From contig NZ_JAMJWG010000005.1 of NCBI RefSeq assembly GCF_024435355.1, forward strand, positions 124,001 through 188,000: 64,000 nt of DNA. Reading direction: 5' to 3'. This document shows, one piece after another, positions 35,115 through 44,814 of this stretch. The first letter of the stretch is position 1; each line of letters opens with the position of its first letter. The position numbers and the translations under genes were made by a program. This DNA is from Streptomyces odontomachi. Its GTDB lineage: Bacteria > Actinomycetota > Actinomycetes > Streptomycetales > Streptomycetaceae. Below the pieces are notes generated by a model. It made no database searches. It saw only the letters and a list, made by a program, of their open reading frames with translations, and had not been told where the DNA came from.

Positions 35115-35275
35115 GCGCATAGCCGGCAGTCGGGCAACAATTTGTCGCCCGTCCGAACTGACACCGCACAGACCTACGGATACCGAGCGGTCGTGGGGCC
35201 GGTTGTGGGGCCGCTTGCGGGACCGGCGCGCGGCCGGCGGTATTCAGGGGCGAGCGTAGTCGAGGGCCGGGCGTC

Positions 35276-35339
35276 GCTGCCGGGCATGGAAGCTGCCGGG
35301 CATGGAAGCTGCCGGGCATGGAAGCTGCCGGGCATGGAA
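35276..35339. repeat. Four perfect 16-bp tandem repeats
   Basis: GCTGCCGGGCATGGAA is repeated four times without change in the gap between the XRE and GPP34 genes. No spacer is present, so it is not a CRISPR array. Confidence 0.95.
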
Positions 35340-35502
35340 GAGGGCCGCACGAGGCGAGCCCCGACGTCGGTTGAACGTCGGGCGCCTGCCTCGCACGGCC
35401 CTCTGCGGCTCCCGGTGGAACCGGAGACTCATACGTGCGTGCGCCGTGCGCGCCTTGCCCCGGGCGGGTCCCGGCGCACCCGGATCCGTCCGAAGGGTGG
35501 AC

Positions 35503-36264
35503 TCAGTGCGCCGCCGCCCGTGCCATGGACCCGCGCCGCGGCTGCATCGGCACGCGCCCCGGTTCCGGCGCGGCGCGTCCCGACTGCCGTCCGGCCCCGG
35601 CCGGTGCCGGTGCCGGCGCCGGTGCCCGCCGCGGCTGTACCGCGACTCCGTTCTGGACGTCCATCACGGCGTGCGCCACGAGGCCGCCCATCGGGTCGTG
35701 CCTGATGAGGTCCCTGAGACGGGAGCGCGACGAGCGCCCCTCGTTGCCCGGATAGAGATGCTTGCCGAGACCGACCGCATGGGCCAGCGCTGCGAGCGCC
35801 GCGGTCCGCGGGTCCGGCGGTACGCCGGTACGGATCGCGGAATCCAGCCGGGCCCTGATTTCCCGGCTGATGGCCGTGTCGGTCGCCTGGTAGCGCGTGG
35901 TCGGCAACACCCCGCACATCTGGCCCGCCACGGCATGCACCATGCCGCACCGCTCCAGGTGCGAGAGGTAGGTCTGGCGTAGCCCCAGTCGGGGCCCGCC
36001 GATCCAGTTGACCGCCCTCACCGGAGCGCCGCGCCTGCGCAGCAGCTCCAATGCGCTGTCCAGTGTCGGATCTCCTGTCGGCCGTGGCACCACCACGGCG
36101 ATACGATCCCCGTCTGGGGCTATTCGTCCGGCCAGCGCCAGCTCCACTAGCTGTGCTCCGGCCAGACCGAGGTCGAGCGACTGCGGCTGCGCTGTGGTAC
36201 CCGTGGCCGGGTCCAGAGCGAGCAGCAGAAGCTCCTCCGGAAGTGTTCTGCGGCTCCTGCCCAT
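35503..36264 (-). CDS. GPP34 (GOLPH3-like) family protein
   Basis: A 253-residue protein with the GPP34 pattern: LPEELLLLALDP at the N-terminus, then LAGAQLVELALAGRI and the helical body with SHLERCGMVHAV and a YPGNEGRSSRSRLRDLI C-terminal block. The last 45 residues are Pro/Ala/Arg-rich and probably disordered. GPP34 proteins bind phosphatidylinositol-4-phosphate in eukaryotes; the actinobacterial members, which are numerous, are poorly understood and may bind membranes. Divergent from the DD-carboxypeptidase across a 328-bp gap that contains GGTTC/GAACC arms around 36330 but no certain promoter. Confidence 0.9.
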   Translation of the reverse strand: MGRSRRTLPEELLLLALDPATGTTAQPQSLDLGLAGAQLVELALAGRIAPDGDRIAVVVPRPTGDPTLDSALELLRRRGAPVRAVNWIGGPRLGLRQTYLSHLERCGMVHAVAGQMCGVLPTTRYQATDTAISREIRARLDSAIRTGVPPDPRTAALAALAHAVGLGKHLYPGNEGRSSRSRLRDLIRHDPMGGLVAHAVMDVQNGVAVQPRRAPAPAPAPAGAGRQSGRAAPEPGRVPMQPRRGSMARAAAH

Positions 36265-36592
36265 CCATGCCTCCCCGCGTGGATGAATGACAGGGTGACC
36301 CCTCTCACATTGGTCTGTCGAGAGCGCGTGACCGGTTCGTAAGGGAACCAGTAGGTATGTCGTTCTCGTCTACCACAGGGGTCAAGCCCGCACACGGGAC
36401 ACTGGTACATGGTTCGGACACGGCAGGCGCGGCCGGACCGGGACCGTGGGATTGCGGGATCGTGTAGGCGGCGAGTCGTTGAATGTGCGGGCGGCGGGGC
36501 CGGGTATGCGAATGGTCGGTGGTCCGTGGGTGCACGGGCGACTGAGGGCACCCACACAGGGCGTATGGCAGGGGCATATGGAGGAGGCATCG

Positions 36593-39466
36593 GTGGCGGG
36601 TCAGTCCCCCGACAGGTCGGAGCAGCAGAAGGCACCGGGGGGTTCGCCCGGGGCTCCGGCACCGGTCCCTGCGCCATCCAAGGACGGTGGTGACCCCCGA
36701 CTCGCGGTCGCCCGCGAGGACTCAGGCCGTGTCGACCAGCCGACGGCCATGTTCGGCGCCCTGCCGAAGCGTGACGAGCCCTCGGCGTCTCCTGCACCGG
36801 GCAAGACGCCCCCGGAGGGCGACACGGTTGCGTCCGACCGGACGGAATCCGGCAAGACGGGCGACGGGAACGGAGCCGGGGACGGCGACCGCGGAACGGC
36901 CGCGGAGGCCGAGCGCGGCGAGCGTGGTGAGCGCGGCGAGCGCGGGAGCGGCGACGAGGGCAGCGCCAGCGGCGCCGCTCAGCCGGATGACAGGCCGGAC
37001 GCCAAGGACGGCGGCCAGGGCGCCGACCGGGGCGACACCAGGGCCGTCGCCCACGACTCCGGTCAGGACTCCGCCAAGGGCGGCGCCGCCGCGGCCGGCA
37101 CCTCGGACGGCGACGCCGCCCAGGAGGCGCGCGCAGCCGGCGGCGGCAAGGGCGCCGGGGAAGCGGCCGGTGCCTCGTCCGCCTCGTCCGCCGCGTCCGA
37201 CGGTCCCGCGGGGCCGACCGGCAGCGAGCAGAGCCTGGCCGACACCGCGCGGCTGCGTGCCGCCGTCGCCGCCTGGGTCTCGGGGGACGAGCCAGGGGCA
37301 CCGGCCACCCCGGAGCAGGGCGAGAAGGCGGCTGCGGGCGCCGCCGCACGTACCGAGGCCGGCGACGAGGGCGGATCCGGGGCGCCGGACCGCGCCGGCG
37401 ACGAGGCGCGCGAAGCCGCGAAGGCGGGCCGCGACGAAGCCGCGAAGGCGCGTCGCGAAGAGGCATCGATGGCGGGTCGCGACGAGGCGAGGACCGGGCG
37501 CCGCCAAGACGCGAGCAGCGAGCGCCGCCAAGACGCGAAGACCGGGCCTCGCGAGGACTCGAAGACCACCGCCCTCCGGGCGCTGCGGCCCACGCCCCCG
37601 GTCGACCAGCCGACGACGGCTTTGAAGCTGGACGGCTTCGGCAAGAAGCCCGGGACGGCACCCGACTTTGCGCCCGAGTCCGCCCCCGACTCCGCGGCCG
37701 AGTCCGCACCGACCGCCGGACCCGGCGCGGCCCGGCCCGGCGCCCCGGGCCGCAACGCTGGACCCGAGCCCAAAGCCGCACCCGGATCTACGGAAGCCGC
37801 ACCCGCGCCCAAGACCGCCCAGGAGCCCGGGTCCGGTGCCGGGGCGGGGGCACCCCCGAAATCCCCCGGCAACGCCCCGATCAAGGCCCCTCAAGGCGCC
37901 TTCGGCACGACACAGCCGCTACCGCGGCAGGACCCCGCCCAGGCCGGGCCGTCCGCCGGGGGGTCCGGGACACGGCCGGAGAGCGATCTGGAGCGCACCA
38001 GCAAGTTCGTCGCGCTGAAGCCGCTCGACGTGCCGGGGCCGCCGCAGGGGCCGCCGGGGCAGCGGCCCGGGGCGGCAACCCCGGGCGCGCAGGGCGGCGG
38101 TGCGCCATGGCCGGCGCAACCCGGGCCGGCGGTTCCGCCGGTGTCGGGGCCGCGGCAGCCGCTCGACCTGCTCGCCGAGCTGACGAACACCCCGCCGCCC
38201 CCGCAGACCCCGCTGCGCACCACGCTGCGCCGGGTGAAGATCTGGACGCCGGTGGCGGTGCTGCTGGTGGTGGCCTTCATGATCGCCCAGGCGGTGCGGC
38301 CGCTGCCCGACCCGACGTTCACGCTCACCGCAGCCGGCTCGTACTCCTTCGACGGCGGTACGACGGCACTGCCCTGGCCCGACGAGGGACAGGGCTGGCT
38401 GGACGTGTCCGGCGTCGGCACCATGGACCACTTCGGCGCCCAGAAGGCGGTGCCGATCGGCTCGGTGGCCAAGGCGATGACCGCGTACCTGGTGCTCAAG
38501 GACCACCCGCTGAAAACCGGCGCCGAGGGGCCGAAGATCACCGTGGACGCGACGGCCGAGAAGGAGGGCGGCTACGACTCCGAGGGCGAGTCGACGCTCA
38601 ACACCATCAAGAAGGGCGACCAGCTCACCGAAGAGCAGGCGCTGGCGGCCATCATGATTCCGTCCGCGAACAACGTGGCCCGGCTGCTGGCCCGCTGGGA
38701 CGCCGGCTCGAACAAGGCGTTCGTCGCGAAGATGAACGCGATGGCCAAGCAGCTCGGCATGAAGCACACCACCTACACCGACCCCTCCGGGCTGACGTCG
38801 ACGACCGTGAGCACCGCCGAGGACCAGGTGAAGCTCGCCGACGAGCTGGTGAAGATCCCGGCGCTGATGGCCATCACCAAGCTGCCCAACTGGACGGACC
38901 CCTCCGGCAAGAAGTGGCGGAACTACAACAACCTGGTGCCCTACGACGGCGCCATCGGCATCAAGACCGGCTCCACCACCAAGGCGGGCGGGAACCTGGT
39001 GTTCGCCGCGACGAAGGAGACCGGCGGACAGGTCGTCACCGTCGTCGGCGCGATCCTCGGTCAGCACAGGGGACCGTCGATCATCGACACGGTCAACACG
39101 GTCAGCAAGACGGCCATGCTCGCCGCGCGTGACGCCCTGAAGTCGGCCGTCATCCTGAAGAAGGGCGACGTCGTCGGGTACGTCGACGACGGGCTCGGCG
39201 GCCGTACCCCGGTCGTCGTCACGAAGGACGTCGCCGCCGTCGGCTGGTCCGGGCTGCGGGTCGGCCTCAGCCTGGACGACAGCAAGGGCAAGCCCCTGCC
39301 GCACGAGGCGAAGGCGGGCACCGAGGTCGGCATGCTCAGCATCGGCGGCAGCGGCAAGTCGACCGGCACCGGCGGCGGCACGGGCAGCGCCATCAAGGTG
39401 CCGGTGGCCCTCCAGAAGGACCTCACGGAGCCCGGTTTCGGCCCCAAGCTCACCCGGGTCGGCTGA
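36593..39466 (+). CDS. D-alanyl-D-alanine carboxypeptidase with long disordered N-terminus
   Basis: A 957-residue peptidase S11 homologue. Residues 1-547 are Ala/Gly/Pro/charge-rich low complexity with no domain. A single membrane helix (about 552-570, PVAVLLVVAFMIAQAV) follows, so the N-terminus is cytoplasmic and the catalytic domain outside. The active site is complete: SVAK (S624, K627), SANN (S691, N693) and KTG (K791). GGAGGAGG 5 nt before GTG 36593 selects the start. Function is trimming of peptidoglycan pentapeptides. The tail, about four times the length of the usual cytoplasmic part, is peculiar to actinomycete relatives and could be a signalling or protein-binding platform. Confidence 0.93.
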   Translation: MAGQSPDRSEQQKAPGGSPGAPAPVPAPSKDGGDPRLAVAREDSGRVDQPTAMFGALPKRDEPSASPAPGKTPPEGDTVASDRTESGKTGDGNGAGDGDRGTAAEAERGERGERGERGSGDEGSASGAAQPDDRPDAKDGGQGADRGDTRAVAHDSGQDSAKGGAAAAGTSDGDAAQEARAAGGGKGAGEAAGASSASSAASDGPAGPTGSEQSLADTARLRAAVAAWVSGDEPGAPATPEQGEKAAAGAAARTEAGDEGGSGAPDRAGDEAREAAKAGRDEAAKARREEASMAGRDEARTGRRQDASSERRQDAKTGPREDSKTTALRALRPTPPVDQPTTALKLDGFGKKPGTAPDFAPESAPDSAAESAPTAGPGAARPGAPGRNAGPEPKAAPGSTEAAPAPKTAQEPGSGAGAGAPPKSPGNAPIKAPQGAFGTTQPLPRQDPAQAGPSAGGSGTRPESDLERTSKFVALKPLDVPGPPQGPPGQRPGAATPGAQGGGAPWPAQPGPAVPPVSGPRQPLDLLAELTNTPPPPQTPLRTTLRRVKIWTPVAVLLVVAFMIAQAVRPLPDPTFTLTAAGSYSFDGGTTALPWPDEGQGWLDVSGVGTMDHFGAQKAVPIGSVAKAMTAYLVLKDHPLKTGAEGPKITVDATAEKEGGYDSEGESTLNTIKKGDQLTEEQALAAIMIPSANNVARLLARWDAGSNKAFVAKMNAMAKQLGMKHTTYTDPSGLTSTTVSTAEDQVKLADELVKIPALMAITKLPNWTDPSGKKWRNYNNLVPYDGAIGIKTGSTTKAGGNLVFAATKETGGQVVTVVGAILGQHRGPSIIDTVNTVSKTAMLAARDALKSAVILKKGDVVGYVDDGLGGRTPVVVTKDVAAVGWSGLRVGLSLDDSKGKPLPHEAKAGTEVGMLSIGGSGKSTGTGGGTGSAIKVPVALQKDLTEPGFGPKLTRVG

Positions 39467-39483
39467 GCAGCAGCACGCCCGAG

Positions 39484-39520
39484 CCGTGGCCCCCTGCACC
39501 CCGGGTGCAGGGGGCCACGG
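39484..39520. terminator. Strong 16-bp hairpin terminator
   Basis: CCGTGGCCCCCTGCAC (39484-39499) pairs perfectly with 39505-39520 around a 5-nt loop, 18 bp past the carboxypeptidase stop. Confidence 0.9.
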
Positions 39521-39747
39521 CCGCGCACGGTGGACCTTGCCGCTGACCTCACCCGATCCCCCTGTGGGAGACCCCCGCATGGCCGGCTTGGACCCCCTGG
39601 TGCCCCCGTGAGGAGCCCACCCCGGCCGTCCACGGCGAGCCGCGTGCTAGCGTCGCGAAAATCGGGGTACGTCAGACGGACATGCGCGCCGGAATTTCCA
39701 AGGGCGAAGGCCCAGGACCCGGCCGGAACGAGCGGGGAGAGCCTTCA

Positions 39748-41805
39748 GTGGGCACTGCGGAGCCGTCGCGAGCCGACGACGCCGGGCCGGACGCAGCACA
39801 GGGCACCAGAGCGGACGCGAGCACGCGTACACGAACAGACCATCCTGGAACGGCGCATCCCGGAACAGAGCACCCCGCACCCCACCACGCCCACGCCGCC
39901 CCAGAGGCAACCGATTCCGACGACGGCGAGCGGGCCCCGGACGCCGCGCGATCCGCCGCGCCGCCCTCTTCGCCGGACGTCGCCGGCCGCGTCCCAGACC
40001 GTGCCGACGACGACCGTTCCGATGCCGATGCCCATGCCGATGCCGGTACCGGTACCGACGCCGACCGTTCCGATGTCGCCGACCGTCCGGCCCGCGCCCG
40101 GGTGCGTGGCTTCGTGCGCCACCCGGTGACCGTGGCCACCACGCTGGCCGCCGTCCTGCACATCGTCTGGTTCTTCACCTTCGCCAACGGAGGCGGGGAC
40201 CTGGCCGCCCAGGACGCCTGGGCGGAGTTCGTCGGCCGGCACCCGGACTCGGCGTACAACCTGGCCTGGTACGGCGGTATGCACCCGGTGTCGTACAGCA
40301 TCGTCTCGCCGTACCTGATGTCGGTGCTCGGCGTGCGCAGCACGATGATGGTCTCGGGCACCGTCTCCGCCGCGCTGCTCACCCTGATGCTGACGCGCAG
40401 CCGCGCCGTGCGGCGACCGCTGCCGCCGGCGCTCGCCGGGGTCTTCGGGCTGCTGTGCAACGCCGTCTCGGGCCGGGTCACCTTCGGCCTCGGCATCCTG
40501 TTCGGCCTCGGGGCGGTCACGGCCGTCTTCTGCTGGCCCCACGACTTGCGGCACAAGCGGTGGGCCAAGGCCACCGTCGCGGCACCGCTCGCCGGGATCG
40601 CCACCGCCGCCTCACCGGTCGCGGGGCTCTTCGTCGGGCTCGTCGCGGTCGCCCTGTTCTTCCAGCGGCGGCGGCCCGGTGCGTACGCGTTGGGCATCGC
40701 ACCGAGCCTGGTGGTGGTCCTGTCCTGGCTGCTGTTCCCGTTCTCGGGGACCCAGCCCATGACCATACTGTCGGTCCTGGGCCCGGTCGCCTGCGCCGTG
40801 GCCGGCTACCTCCTGGTGCCCAAGGGCTGGAAGACGGTCCGGCTCACCAGCGCCGTCTACGGTCTGTCGGTGCTGCTGGCCTGGGGCATAAGCTCGCAGA
40901 TCGGCTCGAACATCACCCGTCTGTCGATGCTCTTCACCGGCGTCGTCCTGCTGGCCGCCCTGCCGTTCGCCGTGCCGCGCAGCCGCAAGTGGTACACCAC
41001 CGTCGTGGCGACGGCCGGCTTCGTCGTGTGGATAGGCGTCCACTCGGTCGACGACATCGTGCGCACCACACCGGCCGCCTCCTGGGCGCACGAGCTCGCG
41101 CCGCTGGTGCACCAACTCCAGAAGGTGGGCGCCGAGCGGGGCCGGGTCGAGGTGGTTCCGGCCCGCAGCCACCGCGAGGCCTCCGCGCTCGCGCCGTACG
41201 TGAACCTCGCCCGCGGCTGGAACCGCCAGGCCGACCTGGAGCGCAACCCGCTCTTCTACGACGACACCTTGAACTCGGCGAACTACCACGAATGGCTGCG
41301 CCGCTGGGCGGTGCGCTACGTCGTCCTGCCCAAGGACGAGCCGGACGGCGACGGCGGCATAAGGGAGCGCCAGCTCGTGCAGCGCGGCCAGCCGTATCTC
41401 CAGCAGGTCTGGGGCGACGCGAACTGGCAGCTGTTCACCGTCACCGACCCGCTCCCGCTGGCCACCCCGCCCGCCGTCGTCGACAGCGCCGAACAGGGCG
41501 AGCTGACGATCGAGGTCAAGCACCCGGGCCGGGTCCTGATCCGGGTGCCCTACTCACCCTGGCTCAGCCTGGTCGACGCGCAGGGCAAGGGCGTCGAGCT
41601 GCCGCAGGAGACCGAGGCGTCCAAGAACCGCCCCGACGGGCAGCCGAAGAGCTTCGTCAACCTGCACGGCTGCCTGATGGAGACCGAGGAGGACGAGGCG
41701 GGCGACCAGTGGACCGAACTGCTCGCACCCCACGCCGGCGTCTACCGCCTGGCCGCGCCCTACCAGCTGCCGCGCGGCACCCCGTGCCCGAAGGAACTGC
41801 GGTGA
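39748..41805 (+). CDS. Polytopic membrane protein with large extracytoplasmic C-terminus
   Basis: A 685-residue protein. A Asp/Ala/Thr-rich cytoplasmic lead (about 1-115) precedes roughly ten transmembrane helices (about 120-420), then a soluble C-terminal domain (about 430-685) with HEWLRRWAVRYVVLPKDEPDG. The layout resembles the GT-C-type membrane proteins annotated as hypothetical or MFS-like in Streptomyces, but no catalytic motif is recognised. GGGGAGAG 6 nt before GTG 39748 is preferred to an ATG 66 bp upstream. It follows the DD-carboxypeptidase after a strong terminator and so has its own promoter. A role in cell-wall glycan assembly is possible but not shown. Confidence 0.7.
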   Translation: MGTAEPSRADDAGPDAAQGTRADASTRTRTDHPGTAHPGTEHPAPHHAHAAPEATDSDDGERAPDAARSAAPPSSPDVAGRVPDRADDDRSDADAHADAGTGTDADRSDVADRPARARVRGFVRHPVTVATTLAAVLHIVWFFTFANGGGDLAAQDAWAEFVGRHPDSAYNLAWYGGMHPVSYSIVSPYLMSVLGVRSTMMVSGTVSAALLTLMLTRSRAVRRPLPPALAGVFGLLCNAVSGRVTFGLGILFGLGAVTAVFCWPHDLRHKRWAKATVAAPLAGIATAASPVAGLFVGLVAVALFFQRRRPGAYALGIAPSLVVVLSWLLFPFSGTQPMTILSVLGPVACAVAGYLLVPKGWKTVRLTSAVYGLSVLLAWGISSQIGSNITRLSMLFTGVVLLAALPFAVPRSRKWYTTVVATAGFVVWIGVHSVDDIVRTTPAASWAHELAPLVHQLQKVGAERGRVEVVPARSHREASALAPYVNLARGWNRQADLERNPLFYDDTLNSANYHEWLRRWAVRYVVLPKDEPDGDGGIRERQLVQRGQPYLQQVWGDANWQLFTVTDPLPLATPPAVVDSAEQGELTIEVKHPGRVLIRVPYSPWLSLVDAQGKGVELPQETEASKNRPDGQPKSFVNLHGCLMETEEDEAGDQWTELLAPHAGVYRLAAPYQLPRGTPCPKELR

Positions 41806-41816
41806 GAACGTGAGCG

Positions 41817-41850
41817 TGCCGGGCCCCGGGGCGACCCCCGGGGCCCGGCA
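41817..41850. terminator. Bidirectional 15-bp hairpin terminator
   Basis: TGCCGGGCCCCGGGG (41817-41831) pairs perfectly with 41836-41850 around CGAC, between the convergent membrane-protein and MerR genes. Confidence 0.9.
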
Positions 41851-41855
41851 CTGCG

Positions 41856-41920
41856 TTCGGCAGCTGTGTCCGGTAGCTGTGTTCGGCAGCTGTGTCCGGT
41901 AGCTGTGTTCGGTAGCTGTG
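41856..41920. repeat. Five 13-bp tandem repeats
   Basis: TTCGGCAGCTGTG and TCCGGTAGCTGTG alternate in register over five units with a partial sixth, just past the end of the MerR gene. Confidence 0.9.
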
Positions 41921-41933
41921 TTCGGCTGCTTGC

Positions 41934-43004
41934 TCAGTCGCTGATCGGGAACGCCACGTCGCACACCTCGTCGTCGGGTGCGGCGGCGGCCCAGTCGCCT
42001 TGGTAGAAGTAGATCTCCCGGCACGGCCCCGCGATCTTCAGGCGCTGCCCGGCGATCCACTCCTCCACGGCCTCGAATGCGGCGATGATCTGCGGATACG
42101 CCACCTGGGCCTTGACGATCCTGGTGTACGCGAGCCGGTGGGCCGGCTCCTCGCGCGCCTGGGTGGCCCAGGTGCGGCCCTGCTGTAGCGCCCACGCGCG
42201 TGCCGCCGCCGCGTCCCGCACCGGGACGCAGGACTCGGCGGGCCCGTCGCTCTCCTCGGTGACCTCGGAGTGGTAGACGACGAACGGCGCCCCGGCCACC
42301 CCGCCGCAGGCAGCGGCCCCGGTGACCAGCCGGTCGAGCGAGCCGACGATCCAGGCGGGCAGCTCATGGGCGAGGGTGTGGCGGGACTGGGCGATGACGT
42401 ACTGCGCAGGCACGTCCACGGTGCGAACCTCGAAGCTTCCGTACAACGGGGAACTCCTTCCGGAGAGTCGTGCACGGAGGTAGTCGACCAGCGTCCGCTG
42501 GGCGGCGACGCGCTCCTCGACCTCACGCCAGAACGTGACGAGCTGCCGTGCCGCCGGTTCGCCGGGAGTGCGTAACACCTCGGCGATCCCGGCCAGCGGC
42601 ATGTCGAGGCGCCGCAGCAGCGCCACGGTCCGGGCGCGTTCGACCTGGTCGGCGTGGTAGTAGCGGTAGCCGCTCAGCTCGTCGACATGGACCGGGGCGA
42701 GCAGCCCCGTACGGGCGTACAGGCGCAACGCCTTGGGCGACAGACGGGCGCGGGCGGCGAAGGCGCCGATGGTGAGCAGGCCGGTGTTGTCGGGGTGGCC
42801 CCCGGGGCCCGTGCCGAGCCCGATGCCACCGGCGTCACTCGTGCCACTTGTTCCACTTGTTCCACTTGTGCCGCCTGTGCCGCCCGTGTCGTGCCCCGCG
42901 CTCCTTGCCTCCGGGGTGCCGCCGTTGCCGCCGGTGCCACCGCCGGTGCCGCCGGCGCGGGCAGGGCCACCGCCCACGCCGTCGTTCCTGTCGTCCGCGT
43001 CCAC
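41934..43004 (-). CDS. MerR family regulator with GyrI-like effector domain
   Basis: A 356-residue regulator. Residues 1-75 are a Gly/Thr/Ser-rich low-complexity tail with GTSGTSGTSGTS from 9-bp DNA repeats. The MerR winged helix starts at about residue 78 (LTIGAFAARARLSPKALRLY, ARTGLLAPVHVDELSGYRYY), followed by a coiled coil and a GyrI-like small-molecule binding domain (about 190-356, FEVRTVDVPAQYVIAQSRHT). This architecture is that of BmrR-type multidrug sensors. GGAGGA 7 nt before GTG 43004 sets the start. No efflux gene is adjacent, so its target is unclear. Confidence 0.9.
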   Translation of the reverse strand: MDADDRNDGVGGGPARAGGTGGGTGGNGGTPEARSAGHDTGGTGGTSGTSGTSGTSDAGGIGLGTGPGGHPDNTGLLTIGAFAARARLSPKALRLYARTGLLAPVHVDELSGYRYYHADQVERARTVALLRRLDMPLAGIAEVLRTPGEPAARQLVTFWREVEERVAAQRTLVDYLRARLSGRSSPLYGSFEVRTVDVPAQYVIAQSRHTLAHELPAWIVGSLDRLVTGAAACGGVAGAPFVVYHSEVTEESDGPAESCVPVRDAAAARAWALQQGRTWATQAREEPAHRLAYTRIVKAQVAYPQIIAAFEAVEEWIAGQRLKIAGPCREIYFYQGDWAAAAPDDEVCDVAFPISD

Positions 43005-43134
43005 AGGTCCATCCTCCGTCACCGGACGACTGCCGCCCGGCGTCCGGGACGATGAACCCTGCCCCAAGGGCAGGGTCAAGGAACCCGCGGGGTGGTGTCG
43101 CAGCCCGACCCGGACGGTACCGTCCGGGCCCGGC

Positions 43135-43656
43135 TCACTCCTCGGCGAGCGCCTTCTCCACCGCGGCGATCACGTCGGACGCCTCCGGCTCGGTCTGCGG
43201 CGCGAACCGGGCCTGGACGGTGCCGTCCGGACCGATCAGGAACTTCTCGAAGTTCCAGCGGATGTCGCCGGTGTGCCCCTCGGCGTCGGCGTGCGGCACG
43301 AGACGCTGGTAGAGCGGGTGCCGCTGCTCGCCGTTGACCTCGATCTTCTCGGTCATCGGGAAGGTCACGCCGTACGTCGCCGAGCAGAACTCCGCGATCT
43401 CGTCGGCCGTCCCCGGCTCCTGCCCCATGAACTGGTTGCAGGGCACCCCCAGCACGCTGAAACCACGCTCCGCGTACCGCTCGTGCAGCCGCTCGAGCCC
43501 CGTGTACTGCGGGGTGAGCCCGCACCGCGAGGCCACGTTCACCATCAGAACGACTTTCCCACGGAACCGTCCGAGGTCCGCGGACCCGCCCTGAAGTGCG
43601 CCGATCTCCACGTCGTACACATCGCTGTACCCGTCCTGGGTGGTTTCGTCAGTCAT
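43135..43656 (-). CDS. Glutathione peroxidase-family thiol peroxidase
   Basis: A 173-residue thioredoxin-fold peroxidase. The peroxidatic Cys is C45 in NVASRCG (Cys in place of selenocysteine), with Q75 in VPCNQF and W134/N135 in RWNFEKF completing the tetrad. Cys-type GPx proteins of bacteria usually use thioredoxin, not glutathione, and actinomycetes lack glutathione. ATG 43656. Detoxifies hydroperoxides in the cytoplasm. It lies upstream of the MerR gene on the same strand with a 130-bp gap. Confidence 0.95.
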   Translation of the reverse strand: MTDETTQDGYSDVYDVEIGALQGGSADLGRFRGKVVLMVNVASRCGLTPQYTGLERLHERYAERGFSVLGVPCNQFMGQEPGTADEIAEFCSATYGVTFPMTEKIEVNGEQRHPLYQRLVPHADAEGHTGDIRWNFEKFLIGPDGTVQARFAPQTEPEASDVIAAVEKALAEE

Positions 43657-43821
43657 AGGCGGATGCTAACGCGGTGCGGGGAGGGGGCGTATGGATGCGT
43701 TGGCCGTGCGGGTGGGGGGCTCGGTGGGCGCGGGGGGTGGAGAGTGCGCGGGGGGTGGGGGCGGCAGGGATGGGGGCAGTGGAGACCGGATCGGCAGGGA
43801 CGGGGGCAGCGGCAAACTGGA

Positions 43822-44598
43822 TCAGCAGGTCACGTTGCGGCCGGCCGGGACGTGCAGCATGTGCGTGAACTGGCGGTAGAGGGCGACCCGGTGCTGCATC
43901 TGCTCGGTGTTCCCGCCGTCGCACTCGGCGGTGCCGTTGAGACTGCGGATGGTCTCGCCGAAGCCCTGGTGGCGGACCATGGCATCGTGGCCGGTCATGG
44001 TGCCGGGGCCGTTCTGGGTGTTCCAGTACCACAGGGCGGTGGCCCAGGCGACGGACGGATCCTGCTCCACCAGCCACGGGTCGTTCAGCAGATCGAGGCC
44101 GAGCGCGTCCCCGGCGGCCTTGTAGTTGAAGTTCCAGCTGAGCATGATCGCGCCCCGCCCGTAGTACGCGTCCTGCCCGGCCGGGCACCCGTACGGCTGG
44201 GTGGCGTCGCAGAAGACCGGGTACGACGCCGGGTTCTGGTTCACCTTGTAGACCAGCGCACCCGTCTCATGGCTGACGTTCGCCAGGAACGCGGCCGCCT
44301 CCTGCCGCCGGGTGACCGGCCCGCCGGTGTGCGCGAAGTCCGGGTACGCCGCGGTCGCGGTCAGCAGCCCGTCGTACGTGAAGAACGGATCCCGATCCGG
44401 GAACATGCGCTCGAACTGCGCCTCACTGACGACGAACCCGTCACCGTGCGGATGCCCCGGCCAGTGACGGTCACCCTGCGCCCCGTCCCGCTCCCGCGCG
44501 GACGCGAGCGGTGCGGTCACGGAGAGCACCAGGGACGCCAGCATGGCCGTGGCGACGGTGAGCAGTGCGGTGGTGCCGTTCGGACGTCGTCGGAACAC
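43822..44598 (-). CDS. GH19 chitinase homologue with substituted catalytic base
   Basis: A secreted protein of about 258 residues with a signal peptide (basic start, hydrophobic run, cleavage near APLASA). The GH19 fold is clear: FLANVSHETG, YYGRGAIMLSWNFNY and the C-terminal GNTEQMQHRVALY. The general acid Glu is in HET (residue 111 here), but the base, E156 in the S. griseus ChiC spacing (9 residues later, VEQN), is Asn (VNQN, codon 44241-44239). The start GTG 44598 is the least certain part; AAGGA lies about 12 nt upstream. A DasR-type operator at 44815 suggests chitin/GlcNAc control. It may bind chitin without cleaving it. Confidence 0.9.
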   Translation of the reverse strand: MFRRRPNGTTALLTVATAMLASLVLSVTAPLASARERDGAQGDRHWPGHPHGDGFVVSEAQFERMFPDRDPFFTYDGLLTATAAYPDFAHTGGPVTRRQEAAAFLANVSHETGALVYKVNQNPASYPVFCDATQPYGCPAGQDAYYGRGAIMLSWNFNYKAAGDALGLDLLNDPWLVEQDPSVAWATALWYWNTQNGPGTMTGHDAMVRHQGFGETIRSLNGTAECDGGNTEQMQHRVALYRQFTHMLHVPAGRNVTC

Positions 44599-44814
44599 GT
44601 GCGTCGTCACTCCTTGTGGTGAGGGCGGGAGGGCTGCGACAGGGGAGGGCAGAGGACAGCCGGGGAGGGGAGGAAAGGGGAGGGGGGGTCGGGCCGGGGC
44701 AGGCGGGGAGGGCACGGCGGGTCTCGGCGGGGCGAGGTGCAGGGGTAGATGTAGGTGCAGGCGCAGGGATGGAGTGTGCGCGCCCGCCGCCGTGAGGATA
44801 GGTCTGGCGGCGGG

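Noticed and set aside
35276..35339. CRISPR array
   Set aside because: Repeats are directly adjacent 16-bp units with no spacers, and no cas genes are present.
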